Source of the DNA: a virus
Reading direction: 5' to 3' (one strand)
DNA length: 25,365 nt
Virus record (IMG/VR): IMGVR_UViG_3300049222_000632
Location: 1-25,365 of that record
Shown here: one piece after another, positions 17,640 through 25,365 of the stretch
Position numbering within the stretch: position 1 is the first letter of the stretch
Layout of the letters: each line of letters starts with the position of its first letter
Translations under genes and position numbers: made by a program
Notes under the pieces: generated by a model
The model's input: the letters and a program-made list of their open reading frames with translations, nothing else
Told to the model about the DNA's origin: nothing
The model's database searches: none

Positions 17640-18339
17640 GCCGAGAAAGATAACTTTTGTAGAAAAGTATGAGCATGTCTTAGAAAAAATTGAATCTCGA
17701 AAGAAAAATTGGTTCTTAAATAGCTCAGGCTGGATTGGGTGGGAAGATGTTAAGCAAATTATCGCTACCCATATTTTTAATAAATGGCACCTTTGGGACC
17801 AATCAAGAAATCTAGATCCTTGGTTGAATAGAATTATATCTAACCAGCTTAAAAATTTATTAAGAAATACTTACGGTAATTTTTTACGTCCATGCGCTAG
17901 ATGTCCTTTTAATCTTAACGGCGCAATTGATAACATTAATGAATCAAACAATACATGCACGTGGACGAAAAGCGGAAAACAAGATTGCACTTGTCCTTTA
18001 TTCAAGAAATGGAATAAAAGTAAAAAACATTCTTTTCATATAAATACTGCATCAAGTATAGATGTAGATGATTTTCAAGAGAAATGTAGAAATAGTTTTG
18101 ATATTGATGTAGCTAGTCAAAAATTGCATAAATTAATGAAAAAAAGTTTAAGTGAAAAACAATATAGAATATATGAAATGTTATATATTAAAAATTTAGA
18201 TATAAATAAAGCTGCAGAAGAGTTGGGTTACAAAACAAGCGAGAAGGGGCGCAGCGCGGGGTACAAACAAATTAAAAACTTTGAAAAAATATTTAAAAAA
18301 CTAGCTAAAAAGCTAATAGAAAAAAATGATATAATATGA
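17608..18339 (+). CDS. phage RNA polymerase sigma factor (sigma70-like) with Cys-rich insert
   Basis: 243 aa. An AT-hook-like RGRPRK (9-14) precedes a region resembling sigma region 2 (about 45-88: WEDVKQIIATHIFNKWHLWD, then LDPWLNRIISNQLKNLLRN). Next is an insert with CARC (96-99), C117 and CTC (127-129), which likely binds zinc. A C-terminal helix-turn-helix resembling sigma region 4 follows (about 181-236: LSEKQYRIYEMLYIKNLDIN, KAAEELGY). T4 gp55 and related phage sigma factors direct host polymerase to late promoters, and the late operon location fits that role. It overlaps the zinc-ribbon gene before it and the gene after it (ATGA). Confidence 0.8.
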   Translation: MSQNQPKKRGRPRKITFVEKYEHVLEKIESRKKNWFLNSSGWIGWEDVKQIIATHIFNKWHLWDQSRNLDPWLNRIISNQLKNLLRNTYGNFLRPCARCPFNLNGAIDNINESNNTCTWTKSGKQDCTCPLFKKWNKSKKHSFHINTASSIDVDDFQEKCRNSFDIDVASQKLHKLMKKSLSEKQYRIYEMLYIKNLDINKAAEELGYKTSEKGRSAGYKQIKNFEKIFKKLAKKLIEKNDII

Positions 18340-19385
18340 AGCTAACAAAACAACAACAAAAATTTATCACAGATAACGCTGATAAGATTAGCGATTTAAT
18401 CGAATTGACTAGGCAGACTTTTAATAACGAAAAGCTAGACGGGCGAACCAAAGAAGGTAGAGCTGTTAGAAAATTTTTAGTAGATAATAACTTAAAATAC
18501 AAAACTACAGAAAAAGAAAAAAGGGAAGAAATAGAGTTTAATCAAGAACAAAGAGAATTCATAATTCAGTATGCCAAAGAAGGAATGAGTGCCTATGAGA
18601 TATCTAAAGTTCTGTTTCCTGAGGTTAACGTAACCAACTTAAGTAAAGAGGTTCTGGAAATAGCAAAGTTCATCGAAGATATAGATTTTAAATTATTGCA
18701 TCCTAATGAAAGCGCTATGAATGCTCAGTATTTCGCGCCCAAATCAATTTCTAGAGTTTTAAAAAAAGTTAATGAATATTGTCAGCAAGAACTAACAGAA
18801 AAAGAGTTAACTCGTAATGATTTAGATAATCTTGAGAGTACCTTGCGTTTTTTAGCTGCTCCCAGGTTTATTCAAGTTATCAACACGTATAGCGCTATGG
18901 ATGATAGAACGTTATTTGAAGCTGAGTATATAAGATCTGTATGGGATAAACCAGACTTAACAAGTGATGAATTAAATTTATATATTAATGTTTGCATGGA
19001 TTATATACATTTAAAAAATATAAGTAGAGCTATAGATAAATTAAATAGAATGTTTGAAGATTGTGAAGATCAACAAGATATGACTGTTAGATTAGCAGAA
19101 TTATTAAAAACAAAGAGTGAGGAATATAATCAATGTGAAAAGAGACAAGAGACATTAATAGCAAGATTAAATGGAGATAGAAAAGAAAGAATAAAAAATA
19201 AACATAAAGATAATGCATCTATATTATCATTAGTTAGAGTATTTCAAAATGAAAATGATAGACAACGAATGGTAGACATGGCAGAGAAGCAAAAACTACT
19301 AATTGAGCAGGAAGCGTCCAATTTAGAGAATATGGACATCTGGAAGGCTAGAGTATTAGGAATATCCAAAGAAGACGTTCTATGA
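18336..19385 (+). CDS. putative terminase small subunit or packaging helper
   Basis: 349 aa before TGA at 19383-19385. It is almost entirely helical and highly charged. Residues about 66-106 (FNQEQREFIIQYAKEGMSAY then EISKVLFPEVN) read as a helix-turn-helix of the kind seen in small terminases. A long region follows (about 170-260), then a coiled-coil C-terminus. It stands before TerL in the packaging operon, the usual place for TerS, but sequence alone does not prove it. A conserved-looking frame continues past the stop in +1 for 38 codons to 19497 and overlaps the next gene's start; see findings. Confidence 0.65.
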   Translation: MKLTKQQQKFITDNADKISDLIELTRQTFNNEKLDGRTKEGRAVRKFLVDNNLKYKTTEKEKREEIEFNQEQREFIIQYAKEGMSAYEISKVLFPEVNVTNLSKEVLEIAKFIEDIDFKLLHPNESAMNAQYFAPKSISRVLKKVNEYCQQELTEKELTRNDLDNLESTLRFLAAPRFIQVINTYSAMDDRTLFEAEYIRSVWDKPDLTSDELNLYINVCMDYIHLKNISRAIDKLNRMFEDCEDQQDMTVRLAELLKTKSEEYNQCEKRQETLIARLNGDRKERIKNKHKDNASILSLVRVFQNENDRQRMVDMAEKQKLLIEQEASNLENMDIWKARVLGISKEDVL

Positions 19386-19483
19386 GGCTGTACAGGGAGT
19401 TTTCGCGGTATTTAAATCTCTTGTTGCCATTAAGGCAATTGGAGAGTTTCTATCTTTCTTAAACATAAACAGATTTTATTACG

Positions 19484-20413
19484 GTGAGTGTAAAATGTAA
19501 AATATGCGGAGCAGAGTTTAAAACTGAGCGTTCCTTGCACACTCACATCAAGGCGCATGGCATATTGTTGTCTGAATATTATATTACATATTATCCTAGA
19601 TATAATTTATATACAGGTGAGTTAATTCCTTTTAAAAATAAAGAACAATATTTTAATACATTTTTTTCTAATAATATTGAATTGGAGAAATGGGCGGCGA
19701 CAGCCGAACATGAGCATGTACAACAAATATTATTATTAATGTTAAAAAATAGAATAATTAGTAAAAATTTAAAATACGCGCCTAATCATTTAGAATTAAA
19801 ATTACTTGAGTTACCTGAGATAAAGATATATAAAGAATTTTTTGGTTCATATAACGAAGCCTGTCGCAGGCTTCAGGTTGAACCATTATTAAATAAAAGT
19901 ATAAAAAGTAAATTTTTAAAAGAAAATAAAAATTTAAATGAGTTAGAGATATTGATTGACACTAGAGAGCAGCAACCCCTTACCTTTAAAAATAGCATTT
20001 TACAAAAATTAGACTTTGGAGATTATACAGCTGCGGGAGAAATGTACAGCAGGACTTACATAGATAGAAAAAGTGAAACAGATTTTAAGTCTACAATGAC
20101 TGTAGGTTACGATAGATTTTGTAACGAGATGGATAGGTGCGTCAGCTTTGACTCATTTATGTATATTGTCGTAGAAAGCTCAATAGAGAAAATAATCAGA
20201 AATAATAACTATGGAGCACATAAATCAAATTTAACTTTTGTATGGCACCAAATGAGACTTATATCTCATAATTTCGCAAAGAATTGCCAATTCATTTTTT
20301 CAGGAGGGAGAAAACGATCAGAGAATTTAATTAAACTATTGTTACATGCAGGACCTGAAATGTGGAATAGTGACATCCAATATTACATAGATAACAGAAT
20401 ATTAAATGTATGA
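19484..20413 (+). CDS. C2H2-finger plus ERCC4-type nuclease
   Basis: 309 aa with a GTG start. Residues 5-25 form a classic C2H2 finger (C5, C8, H21, H25 with 12 and 3 spacers). Residues about 117-135 (KEFFGSYNEACRRLQVEP) resemble the DNA-binding repeat associated with homing endonucleases. The C-terminal half is an ERCC4/XPF-type nuclease domain: ILIDTREQQPL (156-166), LDFGDYT (176-182), IDRKSETD (193-200, the ERKx3D motif with Asp for Glu). It should cut DNA, perhaps at branched structures, during replication or packaging. It could also be a mobile endonuclease gene, but nothing around it is interrupted. The GTG was chosen because the Cys-rich finger follows directly. Confidence 0.8.
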   Translation: MSVKCKICGAEFKTERSLHTHIKAHGILLSEYYITYYPRYNLYTGELIPFKNKEQYFNTFFSNNIELEKWAATAEHEHVQQILLLMLKNRIISKNLKYAPNHLELKLLELPEIKIYKEFFGSYNEACRRLQVEPLLNKSIKSKFLKENKNLNELEILIDTREQQPLTFKNSILQKLDFGDYTAAGEMYSRTYIDRKSETDFKSTMTVGYDRFCNEMDRCVSFDSFMYIVVESSIEKIIRNNNYGAHKSNLTFVWHQMRLISHNFAKNCQFIFSGGRKRSENLIKLLLHAGPEMWNSDIQYYIDNRILNV

Positions 20414-20847
20414 AAAAAGAAATTAAAATTGTATTAATAGATTTAGATAAAACACTGTGGAGATTTGACAGTTGGAATCAAGGTGTAGTCTCCGAAGAAA
20501 AACTTAGAAATTTTTTATTCCCAGAAGCTCTAGAGGCTATAGAATTAATTAAAAATAAAGGTTACAAGATAGGTATAGCATCTGCCAGCCCTTCGTCAAC
20601 AATTTGTCATATTTATTTAGATAAATTATTTCCAAAAGATTATTTTGATATAATAATTATTCACCCTACATACCCATATAAAACTTATCACTTTAATCAA
20701 GTTGTAGAAAAATTTGGTTATAGTTATAATAATATATTAATGATTGATGATTTAGAACCTATTATCGAGAACGCTAAAGCTTTAGGGGTTCAAACAATTC
20801 ACGCAAAATCAGGATTATCAAAAAACTCTATAATTGACTTATTGTAA
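20410..20847 (+). CDS. HAD-family phosphatase, MDP1-like
   Basis: 145 aa. Motif I DLDKT (11-15, nucleophile Asp11 and acid Asp13), motif II in GIASASPS (55-62), Lys91 in YPYKTYHF as the motif III lysine, and motif IV MIDDLE (111-116). The layout and length match magnesium-dependent phosphatase-1-type HAD enzymes. In a phage it may act on phosphorylated sugars, nucleotides or DNA ends; the substrate is unknown. It overlaps the nuclease gene by four bases (ATGA) and TerL by one (TAATG). The gene between nuclease and TerL may suggest DNA-end processing, which is a guess. Confidence 0.8.
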   Translation: MKKEIKIVLIDLDKTLWRFDSWNQGVVSEEKLRNFLFPEALEAIELIKNKGYKIGIASASPSSTICHIYLDKLFPKDYFDIIIIHPTYPYKTYHFNQVVEKFGYSYNNILMIDDLEPIIENAKALGVQTIHAKSGLSKNSIIDLL

Positions 20848-22706
20848 TGACTTGGGAACCAGGAATTCAAAAACGTAAAACACTTACAAAAGATGTAAAC
20901 GAGGAGATTAAATCTTTAGAAGGATTTCTATCTGAAAACGAAGCTAAAATATTACTATATAAATTTTTAAGAGAAAATATCACTTTTAGCACAAACTTAA
21001 TAGCTGGAGTGGATTTATTTCCTTTTCAGCACATGGCTATTAAGGCTATGTTTGAATCAGATTATTTTTTAGGTATATGGTCTCGAGGAATGTCCAAGTC
21101 CTGGACAACGGGGATTTTTGCCTTTATGGACGCCATTATGAACCAAGGTGTGGATATCGGTATATTATCAAAATCTTTTAGGCAAGCAAAAATGATTTTT
21201 AAAAAAATTGAGGATATTGCAGCCAAACCTGAAGCTAAATACTTAGCAAATTGTATAACAAGAGTTTCTAAACAAAACGACGAATGGGTCATGGAGATAG
21301 GATCTAGTTCAATTAGAGCGTTGCCTCTGGGTGACGGTTCCAAGCTTAGAGGTTTTAGGTTTCATAGAATTATTATCGATGAGATGCTACTCATGCCTGA
21401 GAGAGTTTACAACGAAGTTATTGTGCCATTCTTGTCTGTCGTTCAAAACCAAAAAGAACGAGAGGATATGTATAACCTTGAAACAAAGCTGATTAAACAA
21501 GGCAAAATGAAAGAAGAAGATAGATATGTGTGGCCTAACAATAAATTGATTATGCTATCTTCAGCTAGTTACAAATTTGAATATTTATACAAATTATATG
21601 AAAACTTCGAACAACTTATATTAAATGAGAATGACAGTAATGCAAATAGATCTATAATGCATTTCTCATATGACTGCGCCCCGAAACAATTGTATGACCA
21701 GAATCTAGTTGAACAAGCTAAATCAACAATGAGCCAAAGTCAGTATGACCGAGAGTTTGGAGCAATTTTTACTGACGATAGCTCAGGATACTTTAAAATA
21801 TCAACAATGCAAGAGTGTACCATTCCAGAAGGGTCTGCGCCAAGTGTTGAAGTAAAAGGGCTGGAGGGTGATAAATATATATTAGCATTTGACCCGAGTT
21901 GGGCAGAGTCCGAAAGTTCTGACGATTTTGCCATGCAAGTTTTTAAGCTTAGTGAAAAAACTGGTGTCGCAACCTTAGTTCACGTTTACGCTATGGCTGG
22001 AGAGAGTTTAAAAAATCATATTAATTATTTTTATTATTTATTAAATAATTTTAATATTGTTGCTATTGTAGGTGATTATAATGGAGGAGTTCAATTTATA
22101 AATGCTGTAAAGGAAAGTTCTTTATTTAAATCTTCTAATATTAAAATCAATATAATTGAAACAGAATTTGATGATTTAGAGAATTACCAAAAGTCTTTAA
22201 GAAGCGCTAAAAGAGAATTTGCTAAAGAAGGATTACCTTGCATACTCAGGAAACCTACTTCGGAATGGATACGCCGAGCCAATGAACTTCTTCAAGCTAA
22301 TTTTGACCACAAAAGAATATGGTTCGCTTCACAAGCTATAGACGATCATTTTCAGTCTCAAAGAAGAAAAAAAATTCCAATTAAAAATCTAAGGTTTATG
22401 AATTTCGCTGAAGAAGAAGAGAAACAAAGCGATGGCGCTAAAATGATAGATTTAATTGAACATCAATACGATATGATATCGTATACAAAAGGACAGTGCG
22501 CGTTAATTGAAGTGCGTTCTTCGCCCCAAGGAAATCAAACTTTTGATTTGCCATTAACCTTAAAGAAAACAACTGGCCCGAGTAAAGCCAGAAAAGACTG
22601 CTACTCAGCATTAGTTTTGGGAAGCTGGATGATTAAGATATACTCAGACATTCATCACTTTAAAGACGAGACTTTAAATACGTTTGTGCCAATGTTCATA
22701 AAGTAA
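20847..22706 (+). CDS. terL: terminase large subunit
   Basis: 619 aa. N-terminal packaging ATPase: Q61 in FPFQHMAI, Walker A-like WSRGMSKSW (78-86), Walker B RIIIDEM (174-180) and coupling motif MLSSAS (236-241). C-terminal RNase H-like nuclease: ILAFDPSW (345-352, catalytic Asp349), IVGDYNGG (407-414, Asp410) and a late acidic residue in the region after 470. It pumps DNA into proheads and cuts the concatemer. The length and motif order are those of large tailed-phage terminases, and the portal follows directly. Start is coupled to the HAD gene by TAATG. Confidence 0.95.
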   Translation: MTWEPGIQKRKTLTKDVNEEIKSLEGFLSENEAKILLYKFLRENITFSTNLIAGVDLFPFQHMAIKAMFESDYFLGIWSRGMSKSWTTGIFAFMDAIMNQGVDIGILSKSFRQAKMIFKKIEDIAAKPEAKYLANCITRVSKQNDEWVMEIGSSSIRALPLGDGSKLRGFRFHRIIIDEMLLMPERVYNEVIVPFLSVVQNQKEREDMYNLETKLIKQGKMKEEDRYVWPNNKLIMLSSASYKFEYLYKLYENFEQLILNENDSNANRSIMHFSYDCAPKQLYDQNLVEQAKSTMSQSQYDREFGAIFTDDSSGYFKISTMQECTIPEGSAPSVEVKGLEGDKYILAFDPSWAESESSDDFAMQVFKLSEKTGVATLVHVYAMAGESLKNHINYFYYLLNNFNIVAIVGDYNGGVQFINAVKESSLFKSSNIKINIIETEFDDLENYQKSLRSAKREFAKEGLPCILRKPTSEWIRRANELLQANFDHKRIWFASQAIDDHFQSQRRKKIPIKNLRFMNFAEEEEKQSDGAKMIDLIEHQYDMISYTKGQCALIEVRSSPQGNQTFDLPLTLKKTTGPSKARKDCYSALVLGSWMIKIYSDIHHFKDETLNTFVPMFIK

Positions 22707-22714
22707 CTTTTAAG

Positions 22715-22742
22715 TTGACTTTGTAACTTTTAGGTGTATCAT
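22715..22742 (+). promoter_or_regulatory. leaderless-type promoter of the portal gene
   Basis: TTGACT (22715-22720), 16 bp, TATCAT (22737-22742), exactly 6 nt to the GTG at 22749. The repeat GTAACTTTTA occurs twice here (22703 and 22722 region). The spacing supports GTG as the start. Confidence 0.6.
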
Positions 22743-22748
22743 GTATGA

Positions 22749-24824
22749 GTGAGCGCGCCAAAAAAAAGAAAATACGAAAAAAAATCTAGCTACTGGAAGA
22801 AATTTGAAAACAAAACTCAAGCTTCTGCTCCAGAAGTAAATAGCAGTGTGGAACCAATGCTTTGTGGTGACAACTATTACACGAGCAACGCAAGCAACAC
22901 ACAGAAACCTCAATTGTTTGAAACAAAAAGTAGTTGTAATACTGTAAGCGATGCCTTAAGAGGCGCAGATAGAGCGACTACAGGAATGCGAGGCAGATAT
23001 GGGTCAAAAGTTAAATCAGATAAATATAAAAATATTGCAGAAGGGTTATTGCCGTATAATATTAACGTCGATGGTGTTGACGTAAGAGAATCTATAGAGC
23101 TGTGCCAAAAGGCGTATGCAAATATTCCAATCTTTAGAAATGCTATAGATGTTATGTCTGAATTCTCAAATTCAGAAATCTACCTAGAAGGGGGTAGTGA
23201 AAACGCTAGAAACTTTATATATAAATGGTTTGAAAAAATTAATCTTTGGAAACTAAAAGATCAATACTTTAGAGAGTATTATAGGAGTGGGAATATTTTC
23301 TTTTATAGAATTGATGGTGAATTTTCAAAAGAAGATGTTTTAAAGTTAAATAAAATTTACGGTAGCGCAAATCATAAATATCTTGATCCAGAAAAAATAC
23401 CTGTTAGATATATTTTACTAAATCCATATGATATTGTTGCCTCAAGAACCAGTTCCTTTAGTGAAGGAGTTTACAAAAAAGTTTTATCAGAGTACGAATT
23501 AGAAAAATTAAAAAACCCAACAAACGAAGAAGATCAAAAAATATTTGATTCTTTGCCTCCAGAAGTCCAACAAAAAATTTCTAAAAACAGTTATCATAGA
23601 ACGGGAGTATTAATACCTCTAGATCCTGAAAAAATAATATATTCTTTTTATAAAAAACAAGACTATGAGCCATTTGCAACTCCTTTTGGATTTCCTGTAT
23701 TAGATGACTTAAATTGGAAAATAGAATTAAAAAAAATTGATCAAGCTATTAGCAGAACAATAGAAAACGTGGTTCTCTTAATAACAATGGGAGCTGAACC
23801 AGATAAAGGCGGAATAAATCCTCATAGCATGAGTGCAATGCAATGCTTGTTTCAGAACGAAAGTGTTGGTAGGGTTTTAGTTAGTGACTATACCACAAAG
23901 GCTGATTTCGTTATTCCAGATGTTAATAAAATATTAGGTCCACAAAAATACGAAATCGTCAATCAAGATATTCGAGAGGGTTTGCAAAACATTATCGTCG
24001 GAAAAGAAAATTACTCAAGTACCCAAATTAAAGCTCAAATATTTTTGGAAAGATTGAAGGAAGCTCGGAATGCTTTTATTAATGATTTCATAATGCCACA
24101 AGTAAAAGTTTTATGTAAAAATATGGGATTCAGAAAATATCCTACAGTTAAATTTCAAGAAGTCGATATTAAAGATGAAGTGCAATTTCAAAGGGTAATC
24201 ACTAGATTGTTAGAAATTGGAGTTATCTCTCCAGAACAAGGTATGGATTCCATAAGAACGGGGTTGTTTCCAAACGCAGACACTTTACAACCAGCTCAAG
24301 AAAAATATTTAGAAGATCGAGAAAAGGGTATGTATAATCCATTGATTGGTGGAGTACCTTTGGTTGAAGCTCCTGGAGCTGAGGAAGAAAGAGATTTAAA
24401 AGAAAAGCAAATTAATAAGATCGCAAAACAATCTTCTGTTAACAACGCTCCAAATAATCAACAGGAAAAACCTCCTAAAGAAGTTGGCAGACCGACTGGA
24501 GCAACTGCAAAAACATTATATTCTAGAAAAAATCTTCAGTCAACTGTTTACGATATTGAAAAATTAAGATCCTTTGCAACAACAAAAATAAAAAATAAAT
24601 TTAAAGTTAAAAGACTCAACAAGCAGCAAACAGAAACTTTAGACAGTTTGATTGAAGCTGTTGTAGTGTCAAATCATAAAAAAGACTGGGAAAAGCAAAT
24701 TGAGGCATGCATTAAAAACCCAGAAAAAATTGAGCAGTGCTCAGCGCTCCCTGAGATATTAAATGTATCTTCTGCGCATCAGTTGACTGATTATCCAGCG
24801 GCAATACTTTTTCATAGTAAATAA
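22749..24824 (+). CDS. portal protein
   Basis: 691 aa with a GTG start; upstream ATGs at 22741 and 22745 are out of frame or stop at once. A basic N-terminus (MSAPKKRKYEKKS) is followed by a long mixed alpha/beta body: LCQKAYANIPIFRNAIDVMS (about 117-136), FREYYRSGNIFFYRIDGEF (about 177-195), YILLNPYDIVA (about 219-229), a long helix region and YSSTQIKAQIFLERLKEARN with DFIMPQV (about 419-445). This order (first alpha/beta part, stem, long crown helix) is typical of phage portals. Position directly after TerL supports it. The C-terminal 150 residues are Lys/Gln-rich and could act as a crown or barrel extension. Confidence 0.85.
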   Translation: MSAPKKRKYEKKSSYWKKFENKTQASAPEVNSSVEPMLCGDNYYTSNASNTQKPQLFETKSSCNTVSDALRGADRATTGMRGRYGSKVKSDKYKNIAEGLLPYNINVDGVDVRESIELCQKAYANIPIFRNAIDVMSEFSNSEIYLEGGSENARNFIYKWFEKINLWKLKDQYFREYYRSGNIFFYRIDGEFSKEDVLKLNKIYGSANHKYLDPEKIPVRYILLNPYDIVASRTSSFSEGVYKKVLSEYELEKLKNPTNEEDQKIFDSLPPEVQQKISKNSYHRTGVLIPLDPEKIIYSFYKKQDYEPFATPFGFPVLDDLNWKIELKKIDQAISRTIENVVLLITMGAEPDKGGINPHSMSAMQCLFQNESVGRVLVSDYTTKADFVIPDVNKILGPQKYEIVNQDIREGLQNIIVGKENYSSTQIKAQIFLERLKEARNAFINDFIMPQVKVLCKNMGFRKYPTVKFQEVDIKDEVQFQRVITRLLEIGVISPEQGMDSIRTGLFPNADTLQPAQEKYLEDREKGMYNPLIGGVPLVEAPGAEEERDLKEKQINKIAKQSSVNNAPNNQQEKPPKEVGRPTGATAKTLYSRKNLQSTVYDIEKLRSFATTKIKNKFKVKRLNKQQTETLDSLIEAVVVSNHKKDWEKQIEACIKNPEKIEQCSALPEILNVSSAHQLTDYPAAILFHSK

Positions 24825-24868
24825 TTTTTCATTTAATTTTTTTTTGCGTGTATTAGCATGGTATGCCT

Positions 24869-25365
24869 ATGCAAAAAATTTATATTGATTTATCTAACAG
24901 AATTAAAAATCATGATTTGTTTTGTAATTGTGATGAAGAAGGTGTTGCTATCACCAACGAGATTTGGGCCGAGGAAAAGAATAAAGGGAAAAAATTAAAC
25001 AAACCTTTTCGAACTCCAGGCGGACCAAAAAAGTTTTCAGTCTATGTTAAAAATGAAAAAGGTAACGTAGTAAAAGTTAACTTTGGTGATCCAAACATGT
25101 CTATTAAGCGAGATAACCCAGAAAGAAGAAAAGCTTTTAGGGCAAGACATAATTGCTCAAACCCTGGCCCTAAAACAAAAGCTAGATACTGGTCATGCAG
25201 GCAATGGAGAGCTGGATCAAAAGTTCAAGGAGCAGAAGTATTTTTATCAGAGGAGCAGATTGAGGCAGTGATATTAGATGAGCTAGACGAATCTGAAGGA
25301 AAGAAAAATAAACCTGGGCTTTGGGAAAATATCAGAAGAAAGAAAGCTAGAATGGGGAAAAATTA
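24869..25365 (+). CDS. conserved phage head-assembly operon protein, 3' end cut by window
   Basis: At least 165 aa, running off the edge. Opening MQKIYIDLSNRIKNHDLFCN, a Pro/Gly-Lys segment (FRTPGGPKKFSVYVKNEKGN), then VVKVNFGDPNMSIKRDNPER, RKAFRARHNCSNPGPK and ARYWSCRQW. This segment (PGGPKKFSVYVKN...VNFGDPNM...RARHNC) is strongly conserved among marine and other tailed phages, next to the portal and prohead protease. It is probably part of the prohead core or protease module, but the exact activity is not shown by the visible sequence. The promoter-like TTGCGT at 24844 has no matching -10 box at the usual distance. Confidence 0.75.
   Translation, partial: MQKIYIDLSNRIKNHDLFCNCDEEGVAITNEIWAEEKNKGKKLNKPFRTPGGPKKFSVYVKNEKGNVVKVNFGDPNMSIKRDNPERRKAFRARHNCSNPGPKTKARYWSCRQWRAGSKVQGAEVFLSEEQIEAVILDELDESEGKKNKPGLWENIRRKKARMGKN

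Noticed and set aside
22710-22913. Minus-strand frame over the start of the portal gene
   Set aside because: It is a shadow of the portal coding sequence.
25083-25271. Plus-strand 62-codon frame inside the last gene
   Set aside because: It is out of frame within the long conserved frame starting at 24869, which matches a known phage segment.

Overview
This window looks like part of a tailed bacteriophage genome (Caudoviricetes) that infects a Gram-negative, probably aquatic bacterium. The evidence is an AT-rich sequence, densely packed small genes, and a recognisable set of phage genes: rIIB-like protein, PhoH, a phage-type sigma factor, an ERCC4-type nuclease, terminase large subunit, portal protein and a capsid-assembly neighbour. 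A lipoprotein signal and a Sec signal on adjacent small genes point to a Gram-negative envelope. No rRNA, tRNA, integrase, insertion sequence or CRISPR array was seen. Species and host cannot be named from this sequence.

Layout. (1) 1-2136: end of a possible rIIA-like gene, a terminator, an rIIB-like gene and a 46-codon ORF. (2) 2137-3900: a very AT-rich stretch with a few unrecognised small genes, one on the minus strand, then a Cys-rich lipoprotein and a secreted protein. (3) About 3903-4311: a GC-richer, structured, apparently noncoding RNA locus with a consensus sigma70 promoter and a strong intrinsic terminator. (4) 4351-12046: a plus-strand accessory region of about 27 mostly small genes. 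(5) 12117-15016: nine minus-strand small genes. (6) 15271 to the end: a tight plus-strand late operon with PhoH, a GT11-like glycosyltransferase, a zinc ribbon protein, a sigma factor, a putative small terminase, a nuclease, a HAD phosphatase, TerL, portal and a capsid-assembly protein that runs off the window.

Regions 4 and 5 share two features. Ten copies of a roughly 70-bp element are spread through 4.8-14.2 kb. Each has a left dyad (TAAGTC..TTGATTATCAAG..ACTTA type), a GC-rich core centred on GGCTGCC or its complement, and a right dyad. On the plus strand most copies run into a T-tract that merges with the -35 box (TTGCNN) of the next promoter. These resemble in concept the promoter-stem-loop (PeSL) cassettes described in T4-like phages. 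In addition, 18 transcription units have a -35 box, a 16-17 bp spacer, a -10 box and then only 5-6 nt before the start codon (14 have exactly 17 and 6). This predicts that mRNAs begin at or within a base or two of the start codon, so they would be leaderless. Several genes inside operons instead have Shine-Dalgarno sequences. The geometry also decides several start codons.

How the parts may work together (inference): promoter-stem-loop cassettes punctuate and shuffle small host-takeover genes expressed early from host-sigma70-like leaderless promoters. The phage sigma factor in the late operon may redirect RNA polymerase to structural genes. The ncRNA locus is the least explained element and the best candidate for something undescribed.
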